A stretch of 64,000 nt of DNA, taken from positions 95,739 to 159,738 of the forward strand of contig NZ_JALXFV010000003.1 in assembly GCF_023699475.1 (NCBI RefSeq), written 5' to 3'. The translations under genes were made by a program, and so were the position numbers. The notes beneath the pieces were generated by a model. That model had not been told where the DNA came from. It saw only the letters and a list, made by a program, of their open reading frames with translations, and searched no databases. The stretch comes from Halomarina rubra (GTDB taxonomy: Archaea > Halobacteriota > Halobacteria > Halobacteriales > Haloarculaceae). Below are positions 25,365-33,417 of this stretch, piece after piece (position 1 is the stretch's first letter; the number at the start of each line of letters is the position of its first letter).

Positions 25365-25588
25365 ACCTCGCGCCCGGGAGGTTTCGAGGAGCCGTCGGGG
25401 GCCGCCCAGTCGCCGCCCCAGCCGAAGGCGACGACGCCGACCACCGAGAGGACGAACAGGACCCCGTTGAACGGGGGACCGAAGAACAACGCCTGCTGGG
25501 TCGCCGCCCAGATGGCGAGGAACACACCGTGGGGCAGGACGCCGAACAGCGAGAAGACGCCGCCGACGCCGAGGCCATCGAACTCCAT
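25358..25588 (-). CDS. Small membrane protein, two TM segments
   Basis: 76 residues. Hydrophobic segments at about 8-32 and 36-56, then a Gly/Pro-rich hydrophilic tail. Family not recognised. Convergent with the zinc-ribbon gene, tail overlapping by 7 nt. Confidence 0.65.
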   Translation of the reverse strand: MEFDGLGVGGVFSLFGVLPHGVFLAIWAATQQALFFGPPFNGVLFVLSVVGVVAFGWGGDWAAPDGSSKPPGREVQ

Positions 25589-25672
25589 ACGAAGAGGAGG
25601 GGTGGTGGACGGATGACGGGCGAGCAGTCGGGCGGTGCTGCCGGAACCGTCGGTGGTTGAAGGCTCCTCGCG

Positions 25673-26155
25673 TCAGCCCGAGAACGGGTCCTGGTAGCCG
25701 TTGCGGACGAAGTAGCGGACCCAGTTGCCGTACGTCCGGTCGCCGGGGTGGTCGGCGACCTGTTCGTACTGGACCACGCCGTCCTCGTCGACGACGTACG
25801 TCGCCGCGATACCCGTCAGCCCGTGGCTCGTCTGTTCGGTGCCGCTGTACTGCTCGGTGACCTCGCCGTCGGGGTCCGCGAGCAGTTGCAGCGAGAGGTC
25901 GTAGCGGTCGCGCATCTCGACGAGGTCGCCGACCGGGTCGGTGACGATGGGGAGGACGGTGACGTCGTCGTTGAACCAGAGGTCGTACTCGACCTCGCTG
26001 AACGTCTGTAGCTGTTCGGCACAGAACGAACACCAGTGACCGCGGTTGACGAGGACGACCGCCGGCCCGTCCTCGACGGCGTCGGCCAGCGACCGCTCCT
26101 CGCCGGTCGTCGTTTCGAGACTGAACCCCGGTGCCTGCTCTCCTTGCAGTGACAT
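25673..26155 (-). CDS. Peroxiredoxin / AhpC-TSA family thiol protein
   Basis: 160 residues with a thioredoxin fold: GEQAPGFSLETTTGEERSLAD, then the active-site loop NRGHWCSFCAEQL (C42, C45), and FNDDVTVLPIV. The CxxC arrangement is that of the AhpC/TSA-like redoxins with a thioredoxin-type pair rather than the classic PxxxTxxC. Likely reduces peroxides or disulfides in the cytoplasm. The ATG at 26155 begins the domain (MSLQGEQAPG). Confidence 0.85.
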   Translation of the reverse strand: MSLQGEQAPGFSLETTTGEERSLADAVEDGPAVVLVNRGHWCSFCAEQLQTFSEVEYDLWFNDDVTVLPIVTDPVGDLVEMRDRYDLSLQLLADPDGEVTEQYSGTEQTSHGLTGIAATYVVDEDGVVQYEQVADHPGDRTYGNWVRYFVRNGYQDPFSG

Positions 26156-26317
26156 CACCCCACCGTACTCGCGGGTCGAGTAAAGCCCCCGAGGGGGTCT
26201 GGTCGACGCCGTACACACCGGCCCGACGTTCAAGTGAGCGTTCGAACCCAACTCTGCTTGCCCGTGACGACAAGTACGGTGGCAACGCTCTTGCGCGTCC
26301 GCCACCAACGTGGAGTT

Positions 26318-27130
26318 ATGAACGGCACGGACGGACGCGACGTCGCGGTGTTGCGGAACAAACGCGACGCCTCGCGCTATCAGATACTCGTCGCCATCGC
26401 GGCCCGCCAACCGGCGGTGAGTCAACAGGAGATCGCCGAGGCCGTCGGCGTCACCGCCCAGGCGGTCAGCGAGTACGTGCGGGAACTCGTCGAGGGCGGC
26501 CACGTCGAGAAACACGGTCGCGGGCGCTACGAGGTCACGAAGGAGGGCGTCGACTGGCTCATCTCCCGAACCGACGACCTCCGGGAGTTCACGGAGTTCG
26601 TCACCGAGGAGGTCGTCGGCCAGGTCGACGCCGACACCGCACTGGCCGACGACACGCTCGCACCCGGCGACACCGTCAGCCTCCGGATGCACGAGGGCGT
26701 CCTCCACGCGGCCCCCGGTTCGGGGAGCGAGGACGGCGGCGCGACCGCCCGCGCGCTCACCGCCGCCGAGGCGGGCGAGGACGTCGGTGTCGCGGAGTTC
26801 GACGGCCTGCTCGACTACGAGACGGGCGCGGTGACGGTCGTCGTCCTCCCGGACGTCCGCGAGGGCGGGAGCCGCGCAGTGTCGGCCGAGGAGGTGGCGA
26901 CGCTCGCCGCCGACCACGACCTGCTGGCGACGGCGGGCGTCGAGGCGCTGGCGGCCGCGCGACGTGTCGACCGCGACCCCGACGTGCGCTTCGGGACCCC
27001 ACAGGCCGTCCAGGAGGCGGCGACGCGCGGCCTGTCGGTGCTGTTGCTCGTCGGGCCGCGCGAACTCGCGACGCACACCGACCGGTTGCGCGAGGGGTCG
27101 GTGGGGTACGAACTGGTGGATGCAAGGTAG
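26318..27130 (+). CDS. Winged-helix transcriptional regulator with C-terminal effector domain (DUF7839-like)
   Basis: 270 residues. N-terminal wHTH: NKRDASRYQILVAIAARQPAVSQQEIAEAVGVTAQAVSEYVRELVEGGHV and the wing GRYEVTKEGVDWL. The C-terminal 150 residues form a beta-rich domain with a VGPREL motif near the end, a layout common in haloarchaeal MarR-like regulators. ATG 26318 follows GTGGAG, suitable for ribosome binding. A hairpin right after the stop (27132-27167) may terminate it. Confidence 0.8.
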   Translation: MNGTDGRDVAVLRNKRDASRYQILVAIAARQPAVSQQEIAEAVGVTAQAVSEYVRELVEGGHVEKHGRGRYEVTKEGVDWLISRTDDLREFTEFVTEEVVGQVDADTALADDTLAPGDTVSLRMHEGVLHAAPGSGSEDGGATARALTAAEAGEDVGVAEFDGLLDYETGAVTVVVLPDVREGGSRAVSAEEVATLAADHDLLATAGVEALAAARRVDRDPDVRFGTPQAVQEAATRGLSVLLLVGPRELATHTDRLREGSVGYELVDAR

Positions 27131-27131
27131 G

Positions 27132-27167
27132 CGCGATTCGGAGCGAGCGAAGCGAGCGAGAATCGCG
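27132..27167. terminator. Hairpin immediately after the winged-helix gene
   Basis: CGCGATTC / GAATCGCG arms of 8 bp around a 20-nt GA-rich loop that contains GAGCGAAGCGA, the core of the hairpin family described in the findings. Begins 2 nt after the stop. Confidence 0.4.
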
Positions 27168-27446
27168 AGAGACCGAGCGAGAGTCGTGGAGGAACCGAGC
27201 GGCGACCAGCGGGGACCGGGCGTCGCTCCACGTGTATCGACGGGAGAAGCGGCCGCCGCCACCTGGGTTGGGGACCAGCGGCGGTGGCCGGTTCGGCGGT
27301 CGGGGGACCGCGTCTTCACCTTCGACTCGGGGTATCAGTATGCACCGATTGGGTGGTGACTCAGGGGGTGAGACACGGACAGGCAGGCGAACTACTGTCA
27401 CTCAATCTATGTTTATCTCCTCGGCCGCCCTAACAGGGCGCTGATT
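27168..27446. other. Intergenic region before the thermosome gene
   Basis: No gene is visible. The first 200 bases are GC-rich, low-complexity sequence; the last 40 hold the thermosome promoter. Confidence 0.5.
27412..27439 (+). promoter_or_regulatory. Thermosome promoter: TATA box and inverted repeat
   Basis: TTTATC at 27412-27417 lies 29 nt before the ATG. It is followed at 27427-27439 by GCCCT-AAC-AGGGC, a perfect inverted repeat located around the expected transcription start. A heat-shock repressor could bind there; inference. Confidence 0.45.
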
Positions 27447-29042
27447 ATGGCATACGTTGGTAGCCAACCAATCTACATTCTGAGCGAAGGAAGCCGACGC
27501 ACCTCCGGGCGCGACGCCCAGTCGATGAACATCGTCGCCGGGCGAGCGGTCGCCGAGGCGGTCCGGACCACCCTCGGTCCGAAGGGGATGGACAAGATGC
27601 TCGTCGACACGATGGGCAACGTCGTCATCACGAACGACGGCGTCACCATCCTCGACGAGATGGACGTCGACCACCCCGCCGCCCAGATGATCGTCGAGGT
27701 CGCCCAGACGCAAGAGGACGAGACCGGCGACGGCACGACGACGGCGGTCATCCTCGCGGGCGAACTGCTCGCCCGTGCCGAGGACCTGCTGGAGAACGAC
27801 GTCCACCCCACCGTCGTCGCCAACGGCTACCGCTTCGCCGCCGCCGAGGCCCGCGACGTCCTCGAATCGCTCGCGACCGAGGTCGAGGGCGAGGACGCCC
27901 TGCGCGAGATCGCCATCACCGCGATGACCGGCAAGGGTGCGGAGTCCTCGCGCGACCTGCTCGCCGACCTGGTCGTCGAGGCGGTCAGCACCGTCGAGAG
28001 CGAGGACGGTATCGACCTCGACGACGTCGTCGTCGAACCCATCGTCGGTGGCTCCGTCGCCGACTCCCACCTCGTCCGCGGCGTCGTGATGGACAAGGAG
28101 CGCGCCCACGAGAACATGCCCAAGCGCGTCACCGACGCGAAGGTGCTGCTGTTCGACGCGCCCATCGAGGTCCGCGAGACCGACATCGACGCCTCCCTCG
28201 ACATCACGTCACCCGCGCAACTCGAAGGGTTCCTCGCCCGCGAGGAGGCCGAGATTCGCGAGATGGTCGACACCATCGTCGACTCCGGCGCGACCGTCGT
28301 CGTCTGCCAGAAGGCCATCGACGACCTCGCGGTCCACTACCTCTCGAAGGCGGGCGTGCTGGCGGTCAAGCGCGCCAAGAAGTCCGACGTGCGGGCGCTC
28401 GCCCGCGCGACCGGCGCGACCATCACCAGCGAGTTCGAGGACCTCGAATCGGCGCTCGGCGACGCCGGCCTCGTCGAACAGCGGGAGATGGGCGACGAGA
28501 CCCGCATCTTCGTCGAGGACTGCCCCGACGCGAAGGCCGTCACCCTCGTCCTGCGCGGCGGCACCGAGCACGTCGTCAGCGAGGTCGAACGTGCGGTCGA
28601 GGACGCCCTCGGCGTCGTCCGCGTCACCGCTCTGGACGGACGCGTGCTCGCCGGCGGCGGGGCTCCCGAGATCGAACTCGCGCGCCAACTGCGCGACTTC
28701 GCGGACTCCGTCTCCGGTCGCGAGCAACTGGCGGTCGAAGCGTTCGCGGGCGCACTCGAAATCGTCCCCCGCACCCTCGCCGAGAACGCGGGGCTCGACC
28801 CCATCGACTCGCTGGTCGACCTCCGCGCGCGCCACGAGGCGGGCGACGCGAACGTCGGCCTCGACGTCTACACGGGCGCGACGGCGGACATGATGGCCCA
28901 GCACGTCGTCGAGCCAGTCCGCGTCAAACTCCAGGCTATCGAGAGCGCGACCGAGGCCGTCGAACTCTTGCTCCGCATCGACGACGTCGTCGCCGCGGGC
29001 GACCTGAAGAAGGGCGGCGAGTTCGACGAGATGGACTTCTAA
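27447..29042 (+). CDS. Thermosome subunit (group II chaperonin, CCT/TRiC type)
   Basis: 531-residue chaperonin subunit. Nucleotide-binding motifs LGPKGMDKM (43-51), [10 protein letters not shown] and [15 protein letters not shown] (94-108), apical domain about 215-365, and C-terminal [12 protein letters not shown]. The tail ends EFDEMDF without the GGM repeats found in the main haloarchaeal subunits, so this may be an accessory (CCT3-like) subunit. Folds proteins in the cytoplasm with ATP. Single-gene unit with its own promoter. Confidence 0.96.
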   Translation: MAYVGSQPIYILSEGSRRTSGRDAQSMNIVAGRAVAEAVRTTLGPKGMDKMLVDTMGNVVITNDGVTILDEMDVDHPAAQMIVEVAQTQEDETGDGTTTAVILAGELLARAEDLLENDVHPTVVANGYRFAAAEARDVLESLATEVEGEDALREIAITAMTGKGAESSRDLLADLVVEAVSTVESEDGIDLDDVVVEPIVGGSVADSHLVRGVVMDKERAHENMPKRVTDAKVLLFDAPIEVRETDIDASLDITSPAQLEGFLAREEAEIREMVDTIVDSGATVVVCQKAIDDLAVHYLSKAGVLAVKRAKKSDVRALARATGATITSEFEDLESALGDAGLVEQREMGDETRIFVEDCPDAKAVTLVLRGGTEHVVSEVERAVEDALGVVRVTALDGRVLAGGGAPEIELARQLRDFADSVSGREQLAVEAFAGALEIVPRTLAENAGLDPIDSLVDLRARHEAGDANVGLDVYTGATADMMAQHVVEPVRVKLQAIESATEAVELLLRIDDVVAAGDLKKGGEFDEMDF

Positions 29043-29063
29043 GTCCCCGTCGGCGGTTTTCTC

Positions 29064-29678
29064 TTATTCGAATCGACGAGCGACCGCTTCGAGCGACGTC
29101 TCGCGGACGTCGACGAACTCCCCGCCGACGGCCGCGACGCCGCCGTCGGTCTCGGGGTCGTCGCCGACGTGGACGAGCGTATCGGGCGCGACCCCGAGTC
29201 GGTCGGCCGTCGTCTCGAAGACTTGTGGGTGGGGCTTTCGCCAGCCACAGGCGACGCTCGTCACGATGACGTCGAAGTCGTCGCGCGAGAGGCCCGAGCG
29301 CACGAGCGTCCGGCCGACGAGCTCCGGTACCGCACAGTTCGAACAGAGCGCGACCGGGCCGCGCTCGCTCGCGGCGCGAACCGCCTCGACCGCACCGGGG
29401 TGGGTCTCGACGGCGGGGTCGAACGCCGCGACGACGGCCCGTCGAGGGGCGTTCGCGGGGGCGTCGACCCCGAGCGAGGCGAGCGCTCTGGCGACGTGCG
29501 CCGGCAGTGGCACCGCTGCACCCTCGGGTGCGTCGACGTACGACTCCGCGTAGGCACGCCCCCAGTCGTCGGGGACCTCGACGTTCCGGGCCGCGAGTTC
29601 GTCGGCGACCGCTGTGGCCGGGTCGGCGGGCAGGGCCGCCGAGACGAGCGTACCGAACAGGTCGAACGAGACGGCCAT
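29064..29678 (-). CDS. HAD-superfamily hydrolase
   Basis: 204 residues. Motif I SFDLFGTLV (the nucleophile Asp in FDLFGT), motif II SNC (ALCSNCAV), motif III lysine in CGWRKPHPQVF, and motif IV GDDPETD. Cap is inserted between motifs I and II, as in subclass I phosphatases. Substrate unknown. ATG 29678 starts one residue before the first strand; an in-frame ATG at 29705 would add nine residues. Confidence 0.85.
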   Translation of the reverse strand: MAVSFDLFGTLVSAALPADPATAVADELAARNVEVPDDWGRAYAESYVDAPEGAAVPLPAHVARALASLGVDAPANAPRRAVVAAFDPAVETHPGAVEAVRAASERGPVALCSNCAVPELVGRTLVRSGLSRDDFDVIVTSVACGWRKPHPQVFETTADRLGVAPDTLVHVGDDPETDGGVAAVGGEFVDVRETSLEAVARRFE

Positions 29679-29832
29679 CGCTCGCTGGTCGGAGCGATGC
29701 GTCATGAACGGTACGGTCGACGAACCGGCCGGGAGGCGACGGCGAGGCAGTCGAGAACGGTGTCCAGCGCTGTGAGTCCCGAGAGTAACCCCCGACCCGG
29801 TGATAGCCGGGGCCGAGGGGCGGATGCTGCAC

Positions 29833-29852
29833 CATCATGAACGTTTATGATG
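29833..29852. promoter_or_regulatory. 20-bp near-perfect palindrome over a TATA-like box
   Basis: CATCATGAAC / GTTTATGATG, symmetric except for one base pair. It includes TTTATG and lies upstream of the possible small gene at 29901 and of the divergent HAD gene. Confidence 0.35.
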
Positions 29853-29900
29853 AAAGAGACCGTCGTGTCGAGCGAGGACGGCGTGCCCGTCCACCCTACC

Positions 29901-30056
29901 ATGACCGACCAGCGACGACCGACCGACGACATCGCGCCGCTCGTTCCGCGACTGCCAACAGACACCGGGTCGACCCTCGGCCGGAAGGTGCCCAAAGCCG
30001 ACGGCGGCCTCCGCGCCCCGGTGACCGACGCGCCGCTGGTTCCGGACGTCCACTGA
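29901..30056 (+). CDS. Possible small protein, 51 aa
   Basis: Reads MTDQRRPTDDIAPLVPRLP and continues to DAPLVPDVH. Composition and codon use are plausible; in-frame ATGs at 29847 and 29850 would extend it. No family and no firm support beyond an upstream TATA-like palindrome. Confidence 0.3.
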   Translation: MTDQRRPTDDIAPLVPRLPTDTGSTLGRKVPKADGGLRAPVTDAPLVPDVH

Positions 30057-30159
30057 GACGGCCCCCCGAGTCGACGAACGTCTCGCCGACCGTTCTCCGC
30101 TTCGACATCTCACGGCGAGCGCCGCCACTCGCGGTCGCTGGCGTCACCGGGGATTCGTC

Positions 30160-30213
30160 GTTCACGAGACGCAAAGCGTCTCGTTAGCTCACGAGAGCGT
30201 CGCCCTCGTGAAC
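30160..30213. repeat. Nested inverted repeats
   Basis: ACGAGACGC-AAA-GCGTCTCGT (30164-30184), CACGAG/CTCGTG (30190-30210), and an outer pair GTTCACGAG (30160-30168) with CTCGTGAAC (30205-30213). Alternative pairings are possible. Non-coding. Confidence 0.45.
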
Positions 30214-30262
30214 GCCGGTTTCCAGCGAGACCTCCGGTCCCGCACGGTTCGCGGGTGTGGAG

Positions 30263-30320
30263 GCTTCTCGGTCGGAGTCGAACCGACACCCGAACACGCG
30301 GGCACCACGGTTCGAGAAGC
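30263..30320 (-). ncRNA. Mini tRNA-like element 2
   Basis: On the minus strand: 8-bp acceptor-like stem GCTTCTCG ... CGAGAAGC, T-stem GTCGG/CCGAC with T-loop TTCGACT joined flush to the acceptor, and a middle hairpin CCCG/CGGG. 58 nt long; no D-arm, and the middle loop lacks a proper anticodon loop. It lies 23 nt after the stop of the 30344-30610 gene. Confidence 0.35.
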
Positions 30321-30343
30321 GTTCGCCGGCCGCCGGGAGCGAT

Positions 30344-30610
30344 TCACGCGTCTACCTCGGCGTCGAGCACCCCGAACGCGTCGCCGATGGCGGCGACGTC
30401 CGCCTCGGGGGCGAGCACGACGCGCGCGTCGAGGTCGACGCGGATGTCCGTCGCCGTGGGGCGAAAGCCCGTCACGTCGAGCGTCTCGATGCGGTCGACT
30501 GCCTGTGCGTCTTCGAGCACCGCGCGGGCACCGCCGGCCAGGTCGCCAGCGGCACCGCGGGGTACCCACAGTTTGACGGCCACTCTCGTGACCGCGAGTT
30601 CCATCGACAT
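30344..30610 (-). CDS. Hypothetical protein, 88 aa, between two tRNA-like elements
   Basis: Begins MSMELAVTRVAVKLWVPRG (ATG 30610, or 30604) and ends in an acidic tail; an alpha/beta-looking protein with good haloarchaeal codon use. Not recognised. A longer frame from 30670 runs through tRNA-like element 3 and is unlikely to be coding there. The flanking by two such elements is unusual. Confidence 0.6.
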   Translation of the reverse strand: MSMELAVTRVAVKLWVPRGAAGDLAGGARAVLEDAQAVDRIETLDVTGFRPTATDIRVDLDARVVLAPEADVAAIGDAFGVLDAEVDA

Positions 30611-30615
30611 GGAGA

Positions 30616-30662
30616 CGTCCGCCGGGAGTCGAACCCGTCGTGTGGCCACGTCCACGCGGACG
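30616..30662 (-). ncRNA. Mini tRNA-like element 3
   Basis: On the minus strand: CGTCCGC ... GCGGACG (7-bp acceptor-like stem), T-arm CGGG-TTCGACT-CCCG joined flush to it, and a middle GTGG/CCAC hairpin. 47 nt. Same T-loop as elements 1 and 2. It ends 6 nt upstream of the ATG at 30610. Confidence 0.35.
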
Positions 30663-31055
30663 CGGTCCACCGTTCACGCACCGGAGTGTCAGCGAAGTCG
30701 ACACTCCGTCCGGCGGATGAGTCGGGAGAGAGAAACGGCCACTCGGTCGCACCCCCTTCCGACGCACGGCCGGACGGGAAGTGCCGTCCGGATCTACGCG
30801 AACGGGGTGGACCGAGTGCAACCACGGTTGCCGACCATCCCGCTCTCGCTGTACGCGTCGCTGGTGACCCCAGCGAACGCGTAAACGAGATGAGATTTCA
30901 TCGGATGTGCACCGTGTTGGGTTGCGTACCTCCCGCTTTCGACGGCACCCCCTTAATAATTGTGTAGGTCTGTCACGAACCCACACACCTGACGGACGGG
31001 ACGAACGTTCACGTTCAGAGAAATGTTTATGCCGCTGGCTCCGATGCGTCAACAC
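30663..31055. other. Intergenic region, no gene seen
   Basis: Frames on both strands are Arg-rich shadows. The 30950-31030 part is AT-richer and holds the promoter of the next gene. Confidence 0.5.
31026..31030 (+). promoter_or_regulatory. TATA box of the Mrr-like gene
   Basis: TTTAT 25 nt before the ATG at 31056; supports that start over the in-frame ATG at 31023. Confidence 0.45.
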
Positions 31056-31487
31056 ATGGCAGAGGGGAGCGACGTGCGGACGGATGGGGGACGACGGGGG
31101 TGGCTCGCCGCGGACCTGCGGGCGCTCGACCGAGCGACGCTGGAGGACGTGGTGTTCGACCTCTACGACGCCGAAGGGTACGACGTCGAGTGGGCCGCAC
31201 CGAACGCCGAGGGCGACGTCGCAATCGTCGCCCGGAAGTCACGACTGCTGCGCTCGACACGGACCACCGTGGTCACGGTGACGACCGCCGGCGCGTCCGT
31301 GACACCGGGGAGCGTCGACCGACTCGACTACGCTCGCGGCATGAACGGTGCGGACCGGGCGGCGCTGGTCCACCCCGACGACGTCCCCGAGGACGCTCAC
31401 GACGCGGCCGGTGAGACGAAGGTACGACTCGTCGACGGCCAGGAACTCCAGAGCCGACTGCGAGACACCGACCTCTCTCCACCCTGA
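31056..31487 (+). CDS. Restriction-endonuclease-like (Mrr_cat-type) protein
   Basis: 143 residues. The order LRALDRATLEDVVFDLYDAEGYDVEW followed by GDVAIVARKSRLL fits the start of the PD-(D/E)xK Mrr fold (helix, GYDVE, then the D...K strand). The second half, VDRLDYARGMNGADRAALV and VRLVDGQELQ, matches the rest of that domain. No methyltransferase is nearby, so it is probably an orphan nuclease-like protein; activity uncertain as the catalytic triad is partial. Confidence 0.6.
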   Translation: MAEGSDVRTDGGRRGWLAADLRALDRATLEDVVFDLYDAEGYDVEWAAPNAEGDVAIVARKSRLLRSTRTTVVTVTTAGASVTPGSVDRLDYARGMNGADRAALVHPDDVPEDAHDAAGETKVRLVDGQELQSRLRDTDLSPP

Positions 31488-31562
31488 CCGCCCATCCACG
31501 AGAGACGATATGTGCTAACATACTGCATTACGCTTTTCGTTCGCGACGGAGAGTGACGGACG

Positions 31563-31817
31563 ATGGACCGAATCGAACTCAAGGAGGCGGGTCGGGAACT
31601 GGTCGTCGCGTCGCGGTGGGTCGAGGGGGCCGTCGAACGTCGACTCCACGGCGAGGTCATCGCGCTGACGAAGCTCTCGGTCGCCGAGGAGGTCCCGCTG
31701 GAGGGTCTCGACGACCGCATCGAGACGCTCCGAGGACTCCTCCCCGACGCCGGGGACGGCAGCCAACACGTCGAGCGAGCGCTCGCACACGTCGAGGAGG
31801 TCCGAACGAACCGGTGA
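31563..31817 (+). CDS. Small helical haloarchaeal protein, paralogue A
   Basis: 84 residues, almost all alpha-helical and charged. The C-terminal pattern (LDDRIETLRGLLP then HVERALAHVEEVR) is shared with the gene at 31884, so the two are tandem paralogues (similar to the DUF7553-type small proteins). Function unknown. Confidence 0.65.
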   Translation: MDRIELKEAGRELVVASRWVEGAVERRLHGEVIALTKLSVAEEVPLEGLDDRIETLRGLLPDAGDGSQHVERALAHVEEVRTNR

Positions 31818-31883
31818 CCGCGAGACGCGACGGACGCGTGCGTCCCCCCGCAGGGTTTTGCTCGTGGCAGACGTAGTGCCGCC

Positions 31884-32150
31884 ATGACACGAACCGAACT
31901 CGTCACGGCCGCCGACCACCTCGAGACGGCCGCGACACACGCCGACGGCGAGCGCCGCGAGCGAATCGAGGGACAGGCCGACGCGCTCACGAGCCTCGCC
32001 GAACGCGACCGCGGCCCCGACCAGGGCCGACTCGACCGCCACATGAACGTCCTGCGTGAACTGTCGGCCGAAGACGACGAGGCGTCCGAACACGTCCGCA
32101 CCGCGCTCGACCACGTCGAACAGTACCGGAGCACCGTCGGCGGCATCTGA
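31884..32150 (+). CDS. Small helical haloarchaeal protein, paralogue B
   Basis: 88 residues. Helical pattern as in the gene at 31563: LDRHMNVLRELS then HVRTALDHVEQYR. Same orientation, 66 nt apart. Function unknown. Confidence 0.68.
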   Translation: MTRTELVTAADHLETAATHADGERRERIEGQADALTSLAERDRGPDQGRLDRHMNVLRELSAEDDEASEHVRTALDHVEQYRSTVGGI

Positions 32151-32197
32151 CGGACGAGGCGGGTCGCCAGCACGCACCTCCCCGGCCACCGCACCGC

Positions 32198-32602
32198 CTA
32201 CGCCAGCAGTTTTCGGAACGTCACCGCCACCTCCTCGAACCCGCCGACGTCCACCTCGTCGGTCGTCACCAGCACGCCGTGATCGTCGACGACGACCCGA
32301 CCGACGAACCCCTCGCGGAACACCCGGAGCGTGAACTCGTACTCGCCGAACCGGGGGCCGGCCTCGTCGGGTGCGAGCGCCGCGTACGCCGGCCCGTCGA
32401 CGAACCCCGACCGTTCGACGTCGACGAGCGCACCCTTCGCCGCCCGCGCCGCCGCCGCGTCGTCGTAGAGGTCCTTCCGGACGTAGAGCACCTCGAACGT
32501 CTCGGGAGTGAAGTAGACGACGCTCCGGAGGGTGTCGCCGATACCCGCCCGTGCGGTGCTCACGAGGCCGTCGCTCAGTTCGTTCGAGACGTTCATTGCC
32601 AT
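32198..32602 (-). CDS. DUF7522-like haloarchaeal protein
   Basis: 134 residues: VSTARAGIGDTLRSVVYFTPETFEVLYVRKDLY, then FGEYEFTLRVFREGFVGRVVV. This matches the haloarchaeal family of small alpha/beta proteins with STAR-GDSLRSV-YF motifs. Start at ATG 32602 or 32596; a longer frame begins at 32632. Function unknown. Confidence 0.72.
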   Translation of the reverse strand: MAMNVSNELSDGLVSTARAGIGDTLRSVVYFTPETFEVLYVRKDLYDDAAAARAAKGALVDVERSGFVDGPAYAALAPDEAGPRFGEYEFTLRVFREGFVGRVVVDDHGVLVTTDEVDVGGFEEVAVTFRKLLA

Positions 32603-32703
32603 GTGGCAACTATAGACACGCTCAGATATCAACTCGCCGCTGCCGGTCCGTTCGGTCGCGCACCCGGCGGAACAGTGATTCCGACCCGTCGCCTCCCCCC
32701 GCT

Positions 32704-33360
32704 ATGGAGCGAGCCGTTCACACGTACCACGGGGCGGACGTCGAAGTCACCTACGACGTGAAACGCTGTATCCACGTCCGAGAGTGCGTGAAGGGTCTGC
32801 CGAACGTGTTCGACGCCGACCGACGACCCTGGATTCGCCCCGACGAGGCGGCCACCGACGCGGTGACCGAGGTGATCGAACGCTGCCCGACCGGCGCGCT
32901 TCACTACGAGCGAACCGACGGCGGACCCGCCGAGGCCGTCCCCGACGCCGCCACCGTCACCGTCGACACCGCCGGCCCGCTGTACCTCCACGGCGACGTC
33001 CACCTCGAATCACCCGACGGCGAGGACCTGCTCGCGGACACCCGCGTCGCACTCTGTCGCTGTGGCGTCTCGGCGAACAAACCGCTGTGTGACGGGAGCC
33101 ACCACCGCGTGTTCACCGCTCCCGGGACGGTCCCGGCCGACGGCAGCGGCCCGGACGACGACGCCGACCCGACCGGGCGACTCACCGTCACACCGACGCG
33201 AAACGGCCCGTTGCGGGTCACCGGCAGCTACACGCTCGAAGGGAGCGAGCGCGGCGCTCGAACCCGCTCGGGGGACACGCTCTGTCGCTGCGGTGGTTCG
33301 TCGAACAAGCCGTTCTGCGACGGGACGCACGCGAAGATCGGCTTCGAGAGCGAGGACTGA
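32704..33360 (+). CDS. Iron-sulfur protein: divergent ferredoxin fused to two CDGSH domains
   Basis: 218 residues. N-terminal mono-cluster ferredoxin-like segment with C22, C28 and C61 (CPTGAL). Two CDGSH (mitoNEET-like) sites follow: C118, C120, C129, H133 in CRCGVSANKPLCDGSH, and C194, C196, C205, H209 in CRCGGSSNKPFCDGTH. Each CDGSH site binds a labile 2Fe-2S cluster, so the protein probably carries one 3/4Fe and two 2Fe clusters for cytoplasmic electron or cluster transfer. Monocistronic. Confidence 0.9.
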   Translation: MERAVHTYHGADVEVTYDVKRCIHVRECVKGLPNVFDADRRPWIRPDEAATDAVTEVIERCPTGALHYERTDGGPAEAVPDAATVTVDTAGPLYLHGDVHLESPDGEDLLADTRVALCRCGVSANKPLCDGSHHRVFTAPGTVPADGSGPDDDADPTGRLTVTPTRNGPLRVTGSYTLEGSERGARTRSGDTLCRCGGSSNKPFCDGTHAKIGFESED

Positions 33361-33417
33361 CCCCGTCGAGACACGTCGGTCGACCCCCGCTCAGCAGTCG
33401 AGGTCGGCTGTCGGGGG

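Noticed and set aside
27201-27320. Possible small gene in the GC-rich spacer before the thermosome
   Set aside because: Frames lack start signals and show no protein-like composition.
30189-31055. A 288-codon minus-strand frame
   Set aside because: Arg-rich, runs through two tRNA-like elements and the antisense of other features; not protein-like.
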